Shown here: piece by piece, positions 26,286 through 33,958 of the stretch
Layout: each line of letters begins with the position of its first letter
Position numbering within the stretch: position 1 is the first letter of the stretch
NCBI GenBank assembly: GCA_022823865.1
Contig: JAJEHF010000201.1
Span: 1 to 38,643, forward strand
Origin: Bryobacterales bacterium
GTDB lineage: Bacteria; Acidobacteriota; Terriglobia; Bryobacterales; UBA6623
Length of the DNA stretch: 38,643 nt
Direction: 5' to 3'
Translations under genes and position numbers: made by a program
Notes under the pieces: generated by a model
What the model was told of the DNA's origin: nothing
Seen by the model: the letters and a program-made list of their open reading frames with translations, nothing else
Databases searched by the model: none

Positions 26286-27197
26286 TCAAGGCCTGCGAAA
26301 GTCCGGGCCCGGCGGCGGGCCGTTCGCCAGCCATGTCTCGAACCAAGACAAGAATGCTTCCCTATCCTGGTCTCGCTGGGCGCTCAACGGGACTGGGAAA
26401 GTCACCGGATCGAGACCCCTGTACTGCGCCGCCCACTTGATTGCCCAGGGGTAGGGGAAGCGCTGGAGCCGTTGCAAGAACTGCTCGAAGTGCATCGTGG
26501 CGGCGGAGAAAGCGCCCTCGTCTCCGAAGGTCTCGAAGACGGCCCGCATGGCTTCCGGCACCACGCTGGCGGGGCCTGAGATGGCGGCATCGGCCAAGCC
26601 TTGGCGCAAGGACTCCGCCAGCCACGCGTCGTGTCCTTGCACTCGCACGCAGGGTGTGCCGGCTTGCGAGAGTCTGCGCAGGATCTCCAAGCCTCCGCTC
26701 GAGTCCTTGATGCCGATGACGTGCGTCTCGGTGCCGATTAGCTCTGCCACAAGGTCTGCGTCGAGAGGGCTGACGAAGCCGGCGAGGTTGTAGAGCATGG
26801 TCGGGCCGTCGATCGCTCGGGCCGCGGCGCGAAAGAACGGCAGCAGGTCGCTGGCTCCGTAGCGATAGAAGTGCGGTGGCGGCAGCAGGACCGCGTCCGC
26901 GCCCGTGTGGAGAGCATGTTGCGCCAGGCCCACCGAATCCCGAAGCGAGCCCGAGCCGATGCCTACGACCAACTTCGCCTTCACCTTGGGCACCCAGGCC
27001 AACTGCTCGACGATCTCTTTCCTTTGCGCGAGCGTCAGGTCGGAGTACTCGCCAGTCCCGCCGCATGGCACGACTCCGCTGGCCCCTTGTGAAATAACCC
27101 AATCGGCATTGCGTACGAGCGCCTCAAGGTCGATGGAGCCGTCCTCTCGCCGGGGCGTGTGAAGTGCGGCTGCGAATCCGCCCAGTTCTGCCGACAT
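26286..27197 (-). CDS. DHDPS/N-acetylneuraminate lyase family aldolase
   Basis: A class I aldolase-type TIM barrel that uses a Schiff-base lysine. The 303 residues contain CGGTGEYSDL (46-54), the catalytic tyrosine at 136 in MLYNLAGF and the Schiff-base lysine at 164 in GIKDSSGG, all intact. The actual substrate is probably not dihydrodipicolinate, since a lyase in an operon with an acyl-CoA synthetase suggests catabolism (inference). The frame is open to 27305, but ATG 27197 matches the family's length. TAAAAT at 27211-27206 lies eight bases before it and there is no Shine-Dalgarno sequence. Confidence 0.9.
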   Translation of the reverse strand: MSAELGGFAAALHTPRREDGSIDLEALVRNADWVISQGASGVVPCGGTGEYSDLTLAQRKEIVEQLAWVPKVKAKLVVGIGSGSLRDSVGLAQHALHTGADAVLLPPPHFYRYGASDLLPFFRAAARAIDGPTMLYNLAGFVSPLDADLVAELIGTETHVIGIKDSSGGLEILRRLSQAGTPCVRVQGHDAWLAESLRQGLADAAISGPASVVPEAMRAVFETFGDEGAFSAATMHFEQFLQRLQRFPYPWAIKWAAQYRGLDPVTFPVPLSAQRDQDREAFLSWFETWLANGPPPGPDFRRP

Positions 27198-27205
27198 GAA
27201 CCGAG

Positions 27206-27211
27206 ATTTTA
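27206..27211 (-). promoter_or_regulatory. -10 box of the lyase/CoA-synthetase operon (leaderless)
   Basis: TAAAAT on the minus strand, five of six consensus bases, eight bases before ATG 27197. This spacing puts the transcript start at or within about two bases of the start codon. Confidence 0.5.
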
Positions 27212-27551
27212 GCTGATCCGGTCGCTTGCGGTACCCGGGGATTCCCGGCGGACACAGTCCGGTACCGCGCTCGGCGAGCTTCCGCTGCTTCAGTCGGCCT
27301 GGCACTCGGCCCTGCTGCTGCTCGACTCCCTGTCTCGGCGTAAGGTTGACGATTCGGTCAAGTTCCTACGCCGCAAGGCCGCTCTCGTTTGGTTGAGACG
27401 AAGCGTGGCTGGACTCATTGCTGAGCTGCGACGTGGACGCTTGCTTGAAGTCTCCGTGCCGACGGTGCCGCCGGCGGTCGGGCGAGGCCGAGCATTGCTG
27501 GCACCGCGATCGCGTCACCTACTTGGCGGTCCCGACCTGCTGCGGCGACTC
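27212..27551. other. Intergenic stretch upstream of the Uma2 gene
   Basis: Apart from a frame that stays open from 27393 into the Uma2 gene, nothing recognisable is present. The upstream translation (VAGLIAELRRGRLLEVSV) matches no family known to me and lacks a ribosome binding site. The stretch ends at the TATAAT box used by the Uma2 gene. Confidence 0.3.
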
Positions 27552-27557
27552 TATAAT
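27552..27557 (+). promoter_or_regulatory. -10 box of the Uma2 gene
   Basis: A perfect TATAAT lies 45 bases before ATG 27603. No good -35 is found at 16-18 bases; TTGGCG (27523-27528) is 23 bases away, too far. Confidence 0.45.
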
Positions 27558-27602
27558 CAAGAGCAGCGGCGTTCACGCGCGTTCGCGTGCTGCAGGGCGA
27601 CG

Positions 27603-28391
27603 ATGGCCACAGCAGAGACGGAACTTCCCGCACTGACATCGCCCGCCGCTGCGGGAGTCGCGCCAGAGACCGACGAGGTCGAGTACCCGGAAGGGCATTG
27701 GATCGCGCAGAGCGTGGGGCACGGGGACGCCGTGCGGCAGGCCGCGACGGCCCTGGATTACCACTTCCGCGAGCGTGTGGACGTGCTGGTGGCCATGGAA
27801 CTGGTGGTGTATTACCGGCGCGGCAACAACAAGCTTCGGCTGCAGCCGGATGTGCAAGTTGTGTTCGGGGTGGAGCACAGCGGCAGTCGCGGTTCGTTCC
27901 GGATCTGGGAAGAAGGCAAGGCGCCGGACTTCGTGCTGGAGGTGGCGTCGCCGTCGACGGCGGAGAACGATGCCGAGCACAAGGCGCGGGAATACTCCCG
28001 AATCGGGGTCCGAGAGTATTGGCGGCTGGACCCGGCCGGGACCTTGATGGAGACTTCCCTTGAGGGCTACGTGGCCGGCGCGGGGCAGTACGAGCAGGTG
28101 CAGCCGGTCGAGGGTACGGGCAGGGGCGGCGCGTTGCGGAGCCGGGTGCTGGGACTGGACCTGCGCAGCCGGAGGCAGGCCGGGGTGACGGTGCTGGTGT
28201 TCGTTGACCCTCGCACGGGCGAGGAGTTCGATGGCAGGCTGGAAGAAGCCGAGCGGCGGCGGCAGATCGCGGAGCGCGACAAGCAGGCAGCGGAGCGCGA
28301 GAAGCAGGCATTGCAGCTGCGAGTGCGAGCGCTGGAGGAGCGACTCCGGGCTCTGACGGCCCAGGACCCTCCGCCGGAACGCGACCCTTAG
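27603..28391 (+). CDS. Uma2 family (DUF820) PD-(D/E)XK-fold protein with coiled-coil tail
   Basis: Uma2 proteins have a restriction-endonuclease-like fold and are very numerous in cyanobacteria and some Acidobacteriota; their role is unproven. The 262 residues show LQPDVQVVFG (Asp of the PD motif) and PDFVLEVASPSTAENDAEHK, with the E-x-V spacing and downstream lysine expected for the active site. REYSRIGVREYWRLDP follows. From about 215 to the end, a charged heptad region (EAERRRQIAERDKQAAEREK) should form a coiled coil. ATG 27603 follows AGGGCGACG; the frame is open 70 codons further but crosses the TATAAT box. It is probably monocistronic. Confidence 0.85.
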   Translation: MATAETELPALTSPAAAGVAPETDEVEYPEGHWIAQSVGHGDAVRQAATALDYHFRERVDVLVAMELVVYYRRGNNKLRLQPDVQVVFGVEHSGSRGSFRIWEEGKAPDFVLEVASPSTAENDAEHKAREYSRIGVREYWRLDPAGTLMETSLEGYVAGAGQYEQVQPVEGTGRGGALRSRVLGLDLRSRRQAGVTVLVFVDPRTGEEFDGRLEEAERRRQIAERDKQAAEREKQALQLRVRALEERLRALTAQDPPPERDP

Positions 28392-28470
28392 GGTCTAGGC
28401 ACCGTCGCGCGAAATCGTCTTCTTGGCGCGGGGACGAGGGTCCGTGCCTCCACATGCCTCGGCTCGCGCC

Positions 28471-28505
28471 CTTAGTACTCTAATCCGTAAGTTCGATAAC
28501 GTATT
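28471..28505 (+). repeat. Left terminal inverted repeat of the IS630 element
   Basis: It reads CTTAGTACTC, then TAATCCGTAA, then GTTCGATAACGTATT. Its reverse complement aligns without gaps to the right end; the blocks AGTACT, CCGTAA and TAACGTATT are identical. Confidence 0.75.
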
Positions 28506-28511
28506 CTCGCC

Positions 28512-29664
28512 TCACGCGACGAGTTGGTCACGAGGCAGGCCGGGGGTTTTCATCCGCCGGAGGAGGTCGTCTAGGTCATTGCGAGTGAACTTCCACTCAA
28601 ATGGCTTGGCGATGGCCTCGTAATAGCGCTCGAAGGAGTGGAGCCGCTCGGCAAGATCGTCCAGAGAGTCGAAGTCATTGGGGGTAAGCGCTTTGCGCTG
28701 CAGCACGGAGAAATAGACTTCGACCTGATTGAGCCAGCTGGCGTGGACCGGGGTGTGCACCAACAGGAGGTTGGAGTAGCGTTGGCGCAGCCGCCGGATC
28801 GCGGTGAGTCCGCGATGGGAGGAGCCGTTGTCGACGATCCAGAAGACGCGCCGGGCCTGGCGGTAGGGAGGCTGCTGCATGACTTGGTCGACGAGGCGCT
28901 GGAAGGGGGCAATGCCGGACTTGGCTTCGCAGCGGCCGAACAGCTTGGCACGATGGACATCACGGGCGGCGAGGTAGGCCCAGGCGCCGAGGCGTTTGTA
29001 TTCGTGCTCGACCTTGGCGGGCTGGCCGGGTTCGGGGGGCAGTGTGGGATGCAGGCGCTGACGCGCTTGGATGGAGGTCTTCTCGTCGGCCGAGATGACG
29101 AAATCGGACTCGTGCAGGGGAGCGCCCTGCCAAGTGCGGTGATAGAGATCGAGGATGCGACCGGCCTTGAACGCGAAGTCGGGGTCGCGCGGGAAGATCC
29201 AGCAGCGGTGCTGCCAGGGGCGGATGGCGTCGTGATGCAGCCAGCGCCAGACGGTGGTTTTGCTGACGCTGGCAGCGATGCCGCTGGCGCGGGCCGTGCG
29301 GGTGAGATCGTCGAGGCTCCAGCGGGACAGGGGCAGGTCGTGCTGGGACGGGGGCTCGCAAGCCAAGGCGCGCACCTGCACGACGACTTCAGGGGGGGGA
29401 AGCCCGCGGGCGTCCGGGGCGCGGGAGTTCCTCGAGACCGTCCAAGCGCTGTTCGAAGAAGCGCTTGCGCCAGAGACTGACGACCTCGCGGCGGGTGTCG
29501 AGGCGCTGGGCGATGAGGCTATTGGGGAGGCCTTGGGAGGCGAGGAGAACCATCTTGGCGCGGGTAACCTGGAAATACGGCAACGTATAGCTGGCAGCCC
29601 GTCGCTGCAGTTCGCGGCGCTCGTCTTGGGACAAGTTGATGGCATAGGGGCTCGTGCGCGGCAT
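28512..29664 (-). pseudogene. IS630 transposase, split at a C8 run
   Basis: The first frame (ATG 29664 to stop near 29389) encodes the helix-turn-helix half: LSQDERRELQRRAASY, AKMVLLASQGLPNSLIAQRL and GLEELPRPGRPRASPP. The second frame, down to 28512, encodes the DDE half: PPEVVVQVRALA, VISADEKTSIQ (Asp), FWIVDNGSSHRG (Asp) and SWLNQVEVYFS (Glu), all three catalytic acids intact. The switch lies in a run of eight C on the minus strand (29392-29399). Seven C would give the continuous family sequence RASPPEVVVQV. So this is a one-base insertion, a programmed slippage site, or a base-calling error. Confidence 0.8.
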
Positions 29665-29717
29665 GGTGGATCCGTCAAGCGCAGAATGCCATGAATGGCC
29701 GGAAAACGCAAGCGATT

Positions 29718-29752
29718 AATACGTTAGTGTATTTACGGAACTAAGTACTTAG
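29718..29752 (-). repeat. Right terminal inverted repeat of the IS630 element
   Basis: On the minus strand it reads CTAAGTACTTAG, then TTCCGTAAATACAC, then TAACGTATT, mirroring the left end. The outer 12 bases (CTAAGTACTTAG) are themselves a perfect palindrome. The transposase start codon lies 54 bases inward. Confidence 0.75.
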
Positions 29753-30022
29753 CCTCCCATTTGGACCCACGACCCACAAGTCCCGTGATCGTGGCGTCGA
29801 TGATCAACGGCGGCTTCCGATGATTCCACGTCTGCCCGTGTTGGCATGAGTCGTGCTTCGCTAGCCCGAGATGTCGTTTCCAGCAGTGAGCCGACTACCT
29901 TGATCGTCTTATATGGCCTTTGTTAATTCATCGCACACCTGCAGGCCTGGCGACTGCGCGATCGCGCTAGTGCCATGGACCCGCGTCGGACTATGATCAA
30001 TATTCAGGGGGCAATTCCGCCA

Positions 30023-31258
30023 ATGAGACCGTCCCGCCGAGATTGGCTCCGCACGGGCATGCATGCTCTCGCAGCCCCGATGATCATGACTTCCAACGCT
30101 CGCGCCTACTCCGTTGACGAGATCGAGGAGCGCTTGGCGCGCGGCTCGGAAATCGAGGGCGTGACCAAGCAGGATCTGCCCACGCCGTCATTGTTGCTCG
30201 ACTTGGACGCCTTCGAGGCGAACCTCGGGCGCATGAGCGAGCATGCCAAGGCTGCTGGCGTTGACCTGCGTCCCCATGCCAAGACCCACAAGTGCTCCGA
30301 GATTGCCCGGCGTCAGGTCGGTCGGGGGGCCCTGGGGGTTTGCGTCGCGACAATCCGCGAGGCCGAGGCCATGGCGGCGGCCGGCATTGGCGGCTTGCTG
30401 TTGACTTCTGAGGCTGTCGGTCCGAATAAGGTTCACCGCTTGGTGCGCCTGGCGCGGCAGCAGCCCGACACGATGGCCGTGATCGATCATCCGGACAATG
30501 CCGCGGAACTGGACGAGGCCGCTGGCGCGGCCAAGATCCGGCTCGACGCGCTGGTCGATATCGACCCGCTCGGCAGGCGGACCGGCATTCCGCCCGGACC
30601 GGCGGCCGTGCAGCTTGCCGAGACCATCGATCAGTTGGCCAATCTGCGCCTTCGGGGGGTGCACGGCTATTGCGGCGCGTCCTCCCACGTGAAGGGATTC
30701 CAGGCGCGCAAGGAGCACTCGGAGCGCTACATGGGGCCGGTGCTTGACAGCTTCGCAGCCATGCGGCGCAAGGGGCTGCCCGCCGAGATCATGTCGGGCG
30801 CCAGCACTGGCACCTACAACATTGATTCCGCCCTCGAGGGCATGACCGAACTGCAAGTCGGCTCCTATGCGCTGATGGACGTCGACTATCGGATCATCGG
30901 CGGCAGGGGCGGCGAGGTCTACGATGACTTCCACAACGCGCTGCACGTCTTGGCCACGGTCGTCAGCAAGAATCACGACGATATCGCCACGGTCGACGCG
31001 GGCCTGAAGGCGTTCGCGACCGACCGCGAATTTGGCCCGGACGTCGCCCGCCCGCCCGGCCTGTCCTATGCGTTTCGCGGTGACGAGCACGGTGCGCTGA
31101 CCCTGGCCGATGCCGAGCGAGAGATCGTTCTGGGGGACAAGATCGAGTTGGTCGTGCCCCACTGCGACCCGAACGTCAACCTCTATGACCGGATGTACTG
31201 CGTTCGAGGCGACTCCGTGCGGCAAGTCTGGAAGGTTGATGCCAGGGGCCATATCTGA
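30023..31258 (+). CDS. Tat-exported DSD1/D-threonine aldolase-like PLP enzyme
   Basis: A fold-type III (alanine racemase-like) PLP protein of the D-serine dehydratase/D-threonine aldolase group, acting on a D-amino acid or beta-hydroxy-amino acid. The 411 residues begin with a twin-arginine signal (RPSRRDWLRTGMHALAAP), unusual for this normally cytoplasmic family. The PLP lysine is at 87 in RPHAKTHK, and the C-terminal metal-binding His-Cys pair is in VVPHCDPNVNLYD. ATG 30023 starts the Tat signal and follows AGGGGGC; ATGs at 29975 and 29993 are possible but add a poor leader. It lies five bases upstream of bshC, in an apparent operon. Confidence 0.87.
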   Translation: MRPSRRDWLRTGMHALAAPMIMTSNARAYSVDEIEERLARGSEIEGVTKQDLPTPSLLLDLDAFEANLGRMSEHAKAAGVDLRPHAKTHKCSEIARRQVGRGALGVCVATIREAEAMAAAGIGGLLLTSEAVGPNKVHRLVRLARQQPDTMAVIDHPDNAAELDEAAGAAKIRLDALVDIDPLGRRTGIPPGPAAVQLAETIDQLANLRLRGVHGYCGASSHVKGFQARKEHSERYMGPVLDSFAAMRRKGLPAEIMSGASTGTYNIDSALEGMTELQVGSYALMDVDYRIIGGRGGEVYDDFHNALHVLATVVSKNHDDIATVDAGLKAFATDREFGPDVARPPGLSYAFRGDEHGALTLADAEREIVLGDKIELVVPHCDPNVNLYDRMYCVRGDSVRQVWKVDARGHI

Positions 31259-31263
31259 GCGAG

Positions 31264-32865
31264 ATGCGCAGCGTTTCCCTCCCTCAGGCTGAATTGCCGG
31301 GCATCCGGCCGTTGTTCGCGGACCTGCTCTCCAGCTTTTCCCGCGTCGGCCAGTTCTACCGCCACCCGCCGTCGCTGGCCGCCGCCCAGGCCGCCGCGAG
31401 TGCGACCCGTCTGGAGCCGGGCCATCGCAAGGCATTGGTGGACGCGCTCGCCAGCCAGAACAGGGACGGCGACGGCGAGGCGCAGTCCAGCTTGGATCGG
31501 CTGGCCCAACCCGACACGGTGGTCGTGGCCACCGGCCAGCAAGTGGGCTTGCTGGGCGGTCCGGCGTTTACGCTCTACAAAGCACTCACGGCGGTACGCT
31601 GCGCCGAAGAGCTGACGCGCCGGGGCGCACCCGCCACGCCGGTTTTCTGGCTTGCGACCGAAGACCACGACCTCGAGGAAGTGAACCATGCGTGGGTGCA
31701 CTCGCTCGCAGACGGCCCGCAGAGGATCGCGGCGCGCAGTGCCGGGGCGCTTGGCACGGCTGTCGGTTCGGTCCAGATCACCGACCCGCGCACGAGCGAG
31801 TTCGAGGCCTGCTGCGAGGGCTTGCCATACGCGGCCGAGGCGGTCGCCCTGGCCCGGAGCGCCTATGGCGACGGCGCTGGATTCGGCAGGGGGTTTCAGC
31901 GACTCTACGGCAAGTTGCTGGAGAGCACCGGAATCCTGTTCCTCTCTCCGATGGAGCCGGGCATTCGCCAGCTAGCCGTTCCAGTGCTGCGCAACGCGAT
32001 CAAGCGTGCGCCGGAGCTGGCCGATGCGCTGATCCGGAGGGGTGGCGGGCTGAAGTCCGCCGGCTACCACGAGCAGGTTTACGTCCAGGAATCGACATCG
32101 CTGCTGATGCTCTTCGAAGGCGCCGAGCGCATCGCCCTAAAGCGCAAGAACAGCTCGTTCGTGTCCGAGTCCCGGGCCTATAGCGCCGACGATCTCGTGG
32201 ATCGGCTGGAGGGCTCTCCGCTCGAGGTCTCGCCGAGCGCACTGCTGCGACCGGTGATGCAGGACTTCTTGCTCCCCACCGCGGCGCTGATCGCGGGGCC
32301 GTCCGAGGCGGCGTATCTGGCCCAGTCGGCGGTGCTTTACGAAAGACTGCTGGAGCGCATGCCGGTCGTGTTGCCCAGGGCTTCGTTCACAGTACTGGAT
32401 GAGGCGACACGGAAGCTCTTGGAGAAATACGGCTTGACGGCGGCCCAGTGTCTTGCCCCGAGGCAGGAATTCGAGGGCTTGATCGCGGATTCGCTCGTGC
32501 CGCCGCCACTGCACGACAAGCTCGCCGCGAGCCGGGCTGCGATCAGGGGCCGACTCCAAGAAACGGAGTCGGCTCTTCACGAGTTCGACCCTACGCTTGC
32601 GGCGAGCTTCGGGCGGTCGCGAAAGAAGATCGACTACCAGCTGGAGAGGGCCAACGGCAAGGTCGCGCGGGAAGCCCTGCGACGGGCATCGACGGCTCGG
32701 CGACACGCGGCCAAGCTGGCCGACTGGATTTACCCCAACGAGAATCTGCAAGAGCGTGTCCATTGCGTGCTCTCGCTGGTCGCAAAGTTCGGACCTCGCT
32801 TCGTCGACGATATCCGCGCCGAGGTCGAACCCGGAACTGCAGACCACAAGGTGCTGTTGCTGTAG
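31264..32865 (+). CDS. bshC: Bacillithiol biosynthesis cysteine-adding enzyme BshC
   Basis: BshC adds cysteine to GlcN-malate, the last step in making the thiol bacillithiol. The 533 residues are full length. Diagnostic blocks are VVATGQQVGLLGGPAFTLYK, VFWLATEDHDLEEVNH, YHEQVYVQESTSLLMLFE, LRPVMQDFLLPTAALIAGPS and EAAYLAQSAVLYERL, and the C-terminal coiled-coil region is followed by WIYPNENLQERVHCVLSLVA. Its presence implies that the organism makes bacillithiol, though bshA and bshB are not in the window. It follows the DSD1-like gene by five bases; the next gene is convergent, 15 bases away. Confidence 0.95.
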   Translation: MRSVSLPQAELPGIRPLFADLLSSFSRVGQFYRHPPSLAAAQAAASATRLEPGHRKALVDALASQNRDGDGEAQSSLDRLAQPDTVVVATGQQVGLLGGPAFTLYKALTAVRCAEELTRRGAPATPVFWLATEDHDLEEVNHAWVHSLADGPQRIAARSAGALGTAVGSVQITDPRTSEFEACCEGLPYAAEAVALARSAYGDGAGFGRGFQRLYGKLLESTGILFLSPMEPGIRQLAVPVLRNAIKRAPELADALIRRGGGLKSAGYHEQVYVQESTSLLMLFEGAERIALKRKNSSFVSESRAYSADDLVDRLEGSPLEVSPSALLRPVMQDFLLPTAALIAGPSEAAYLAQSAVLYERLLERMPVVLPRASFTVLDEATRKLLEKYGLTAAQCLAPRQEFEGLIADSLVPPPLHDKLAASRAAIRGRLQETESALHEFDPTLAASFGRSRKKIDYQLERANGKVAREALRRASTARRHAAKLADWIYPNENLQERVHCVLSLVAKFGPRFVDDIRAEVEPGTADHKVLLL

Positions 32866-32880
32866 TCGCCGCTGTTCCGC

Positions 32881-33756
32881 TCAGCTGGCTAGCTCGTGCA
32901 GCGCCCCCGAGACCGCTGTCGCCGTAGCTGGCGAAGCAGCCAGCAAGGGTAGCCGCGGGATACCGCCGTAGCAGCTGCGCAGGTCCAAGGCGCATTTCAG
33001 AGCCGGCACGCCGTGCGCGTGCAGCAGCCTGTCAAGTTCGAGCGCCCGCGCGACCAGGTCGGCGGCCGCCTCGCGCTCGCGCGTGCGGATTGCTTCCTCG
33101 ATCGACAGGGCGTGGAACGGCACCGCGGCGGCAATCGCAAGCACCGCTGCGCGGGCGCCGTTGGAGAGGCCCCGCACGGTTGCTCCCAGATCGCGCACAA
33201 GGATCGAATAGTCCGGGCCGCACATCGTCGCGGCGGTTTCGACATCCTCCCCGCTGCCGCCCTCTACCAGCGCTCCGACAATTGCTGGGTGAGTCGCTAG
33301 CGAAGCCAGACGCTGCGCCGCCACGCCCGCATTGCCGCCCAGCCTTGCCTCGACCACTACGGGCAGGGCTGACTTGTCAGCGACCGCGCGAAAGAACAGT
33401 TCCTCGGCGTCGGCTTGCGGTGCCAGCGCTCTCAGATCCGGCGCATCCAGCACGGCACACGCGCAGCCCGCCGCCTCCGCCGCCGCGACGGCCTCGCGGG
33501 CTTGCGTGACGCCGTAGCCGGAGATGGCGGCCAACACCTGCACGTCGGCACCTGCAAGGGTGGCGACCCGCTGCCAGAGCTCCGCCCGCTCCGAAGCCGA
33601 GAGCAGCGGTCCTTCTCCCCAGCGGTCGCAGACTAGGAAACCCGACAGCTCGGTTCGGCGGAGCTGTGCGAGGTTGTGCTCGACCTTGGACCAGTAAATG
33701 TTCCCTCGATGGTCGAACGGAGTGACTAGCGGGGCGTAGATGCCGCGGAACCGCAT
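32881..33756 (-). CDS. DHDPS-family paralogue lacking catalytic residues
   Basis: A 291-residue TIM-barrel protein whose frame follows the DHDPS family throughout: RGIYAPLVTPFDHRGNI at the start, SASERAELWQRVA, VQVLAAISGYGVTQA, and at the end VPALKCALDLRSCYGGIPRL. The key sites are replaced. The Thr-Thr/GTGE region reads CDRWGEG, the catalytic tyrosine position reads Glu136 (VVVEARLG), and the Schiff-base lysine position reads Leu163 (VGALVEGGSG). It should therefore not be a Schiff-base aldolase. TAGAAT (33777-33772) lies 15 bases before the ATG with no Shine-Dalgarno sequence. Confidence 0.8.
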   Translation of the reverse strand: MRFRGIYAPLVTPFDHRGNIYWSKVEHNLAQLRRTELSGFLVCDRWGEGPLLSASERAELWQRVATLAGADVQVLAAISGYGVTQAREAVAAAEAAGCACAVLDAPDLRALAPQADAEELFFRAVADKSALPVVVEARLGGNAGVAAQRLASLATHPAIVGALVEGGSGEDVETAATMCGPDYSILVRDLGATVRGLSNGARAAVLAIAAAVPFHALSIEEAIRTREREAAADLVARALELDRLLHAHGVPALKCALDLRSCYGGIPRLPLLAASPATATAVSGALHELAS

Positions 33757-33771
33757 GCGCGCAAGGAATCT

Positions 33772-33777
33772 ATTCTA
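33772..33777 (-). promoter_or_regulatory. Putative -10 box of the DHDPS-like paralogue
   Basis: TAGAAT on the minus strand, five of six consensus bases, 15 bases before the ATG. The leader would be about eight bases. Confidence 0.4.
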
Positions 33778-33840
33778 GCGCCGGGCAATCAAGAGGCTGT
33801 TCGGATGCACGGCTCGCCACGCGCACGAAAACCCCGATTC

Positions 33841-33881
33841 GCGGGCGGATTTCTTCGATTTCGCCCGCAGGCAGCCTGCGG
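33841..33881 (+). promoter_or_regulatory. Overlapping, mutually exclusive stem-loops upstream of the TPR gene
   Basis: GCGGGCG (33841-33847) can pair with CGCCCGC (33862-33868). Alternatively CCGCAGG (33865-33871) pairs with CCTGCGG (33875-33881) across a three-base loop. The shared bases 33865-33868 mean that only one stem can form at a time, as in attenuators. No T-run follows. If the transcript of the gene at 33959 starts upstream of 33841, this could be a regulatory leader. Confidence 0.3.
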
Positions 33882-33958
33882 CGGGACCATCGCGGCGATG
33901 CGTGTGCTAGCCTTCATGCAGCAAGTGCCTGCTGTAGGCTGACTGAGGAGGCGGTGCC

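Larger units (their letters stand above)
28471..29752 (-). mobile_element. IS630-family insertion sequence
   Basis: A 1.28-kb element with one (split) transposase gene on the minus strand, flanked by imperfect inverted repeats at 28471-28505 and 29718-29752. Both ends share CCGTAA and TAACGTATT inward and AGTACT outward. CTTAG stands at both outer edges on the plus strand; IS630 elements duplicate TA on insertion, and TA is contained in both copies, but the exact border cannot be fixed by eye. It lies between the Uma2 gene and the DSD1-like gene. Confidence 0.85.

Noticed and set aside
24416..26440. 674-codon open frame on the plus strand
   Set aside because: It covers the 3' end of the DUF4381-like gene in a different frame and the acyl-CoA synthetase antisense; there is no recognisable motif.
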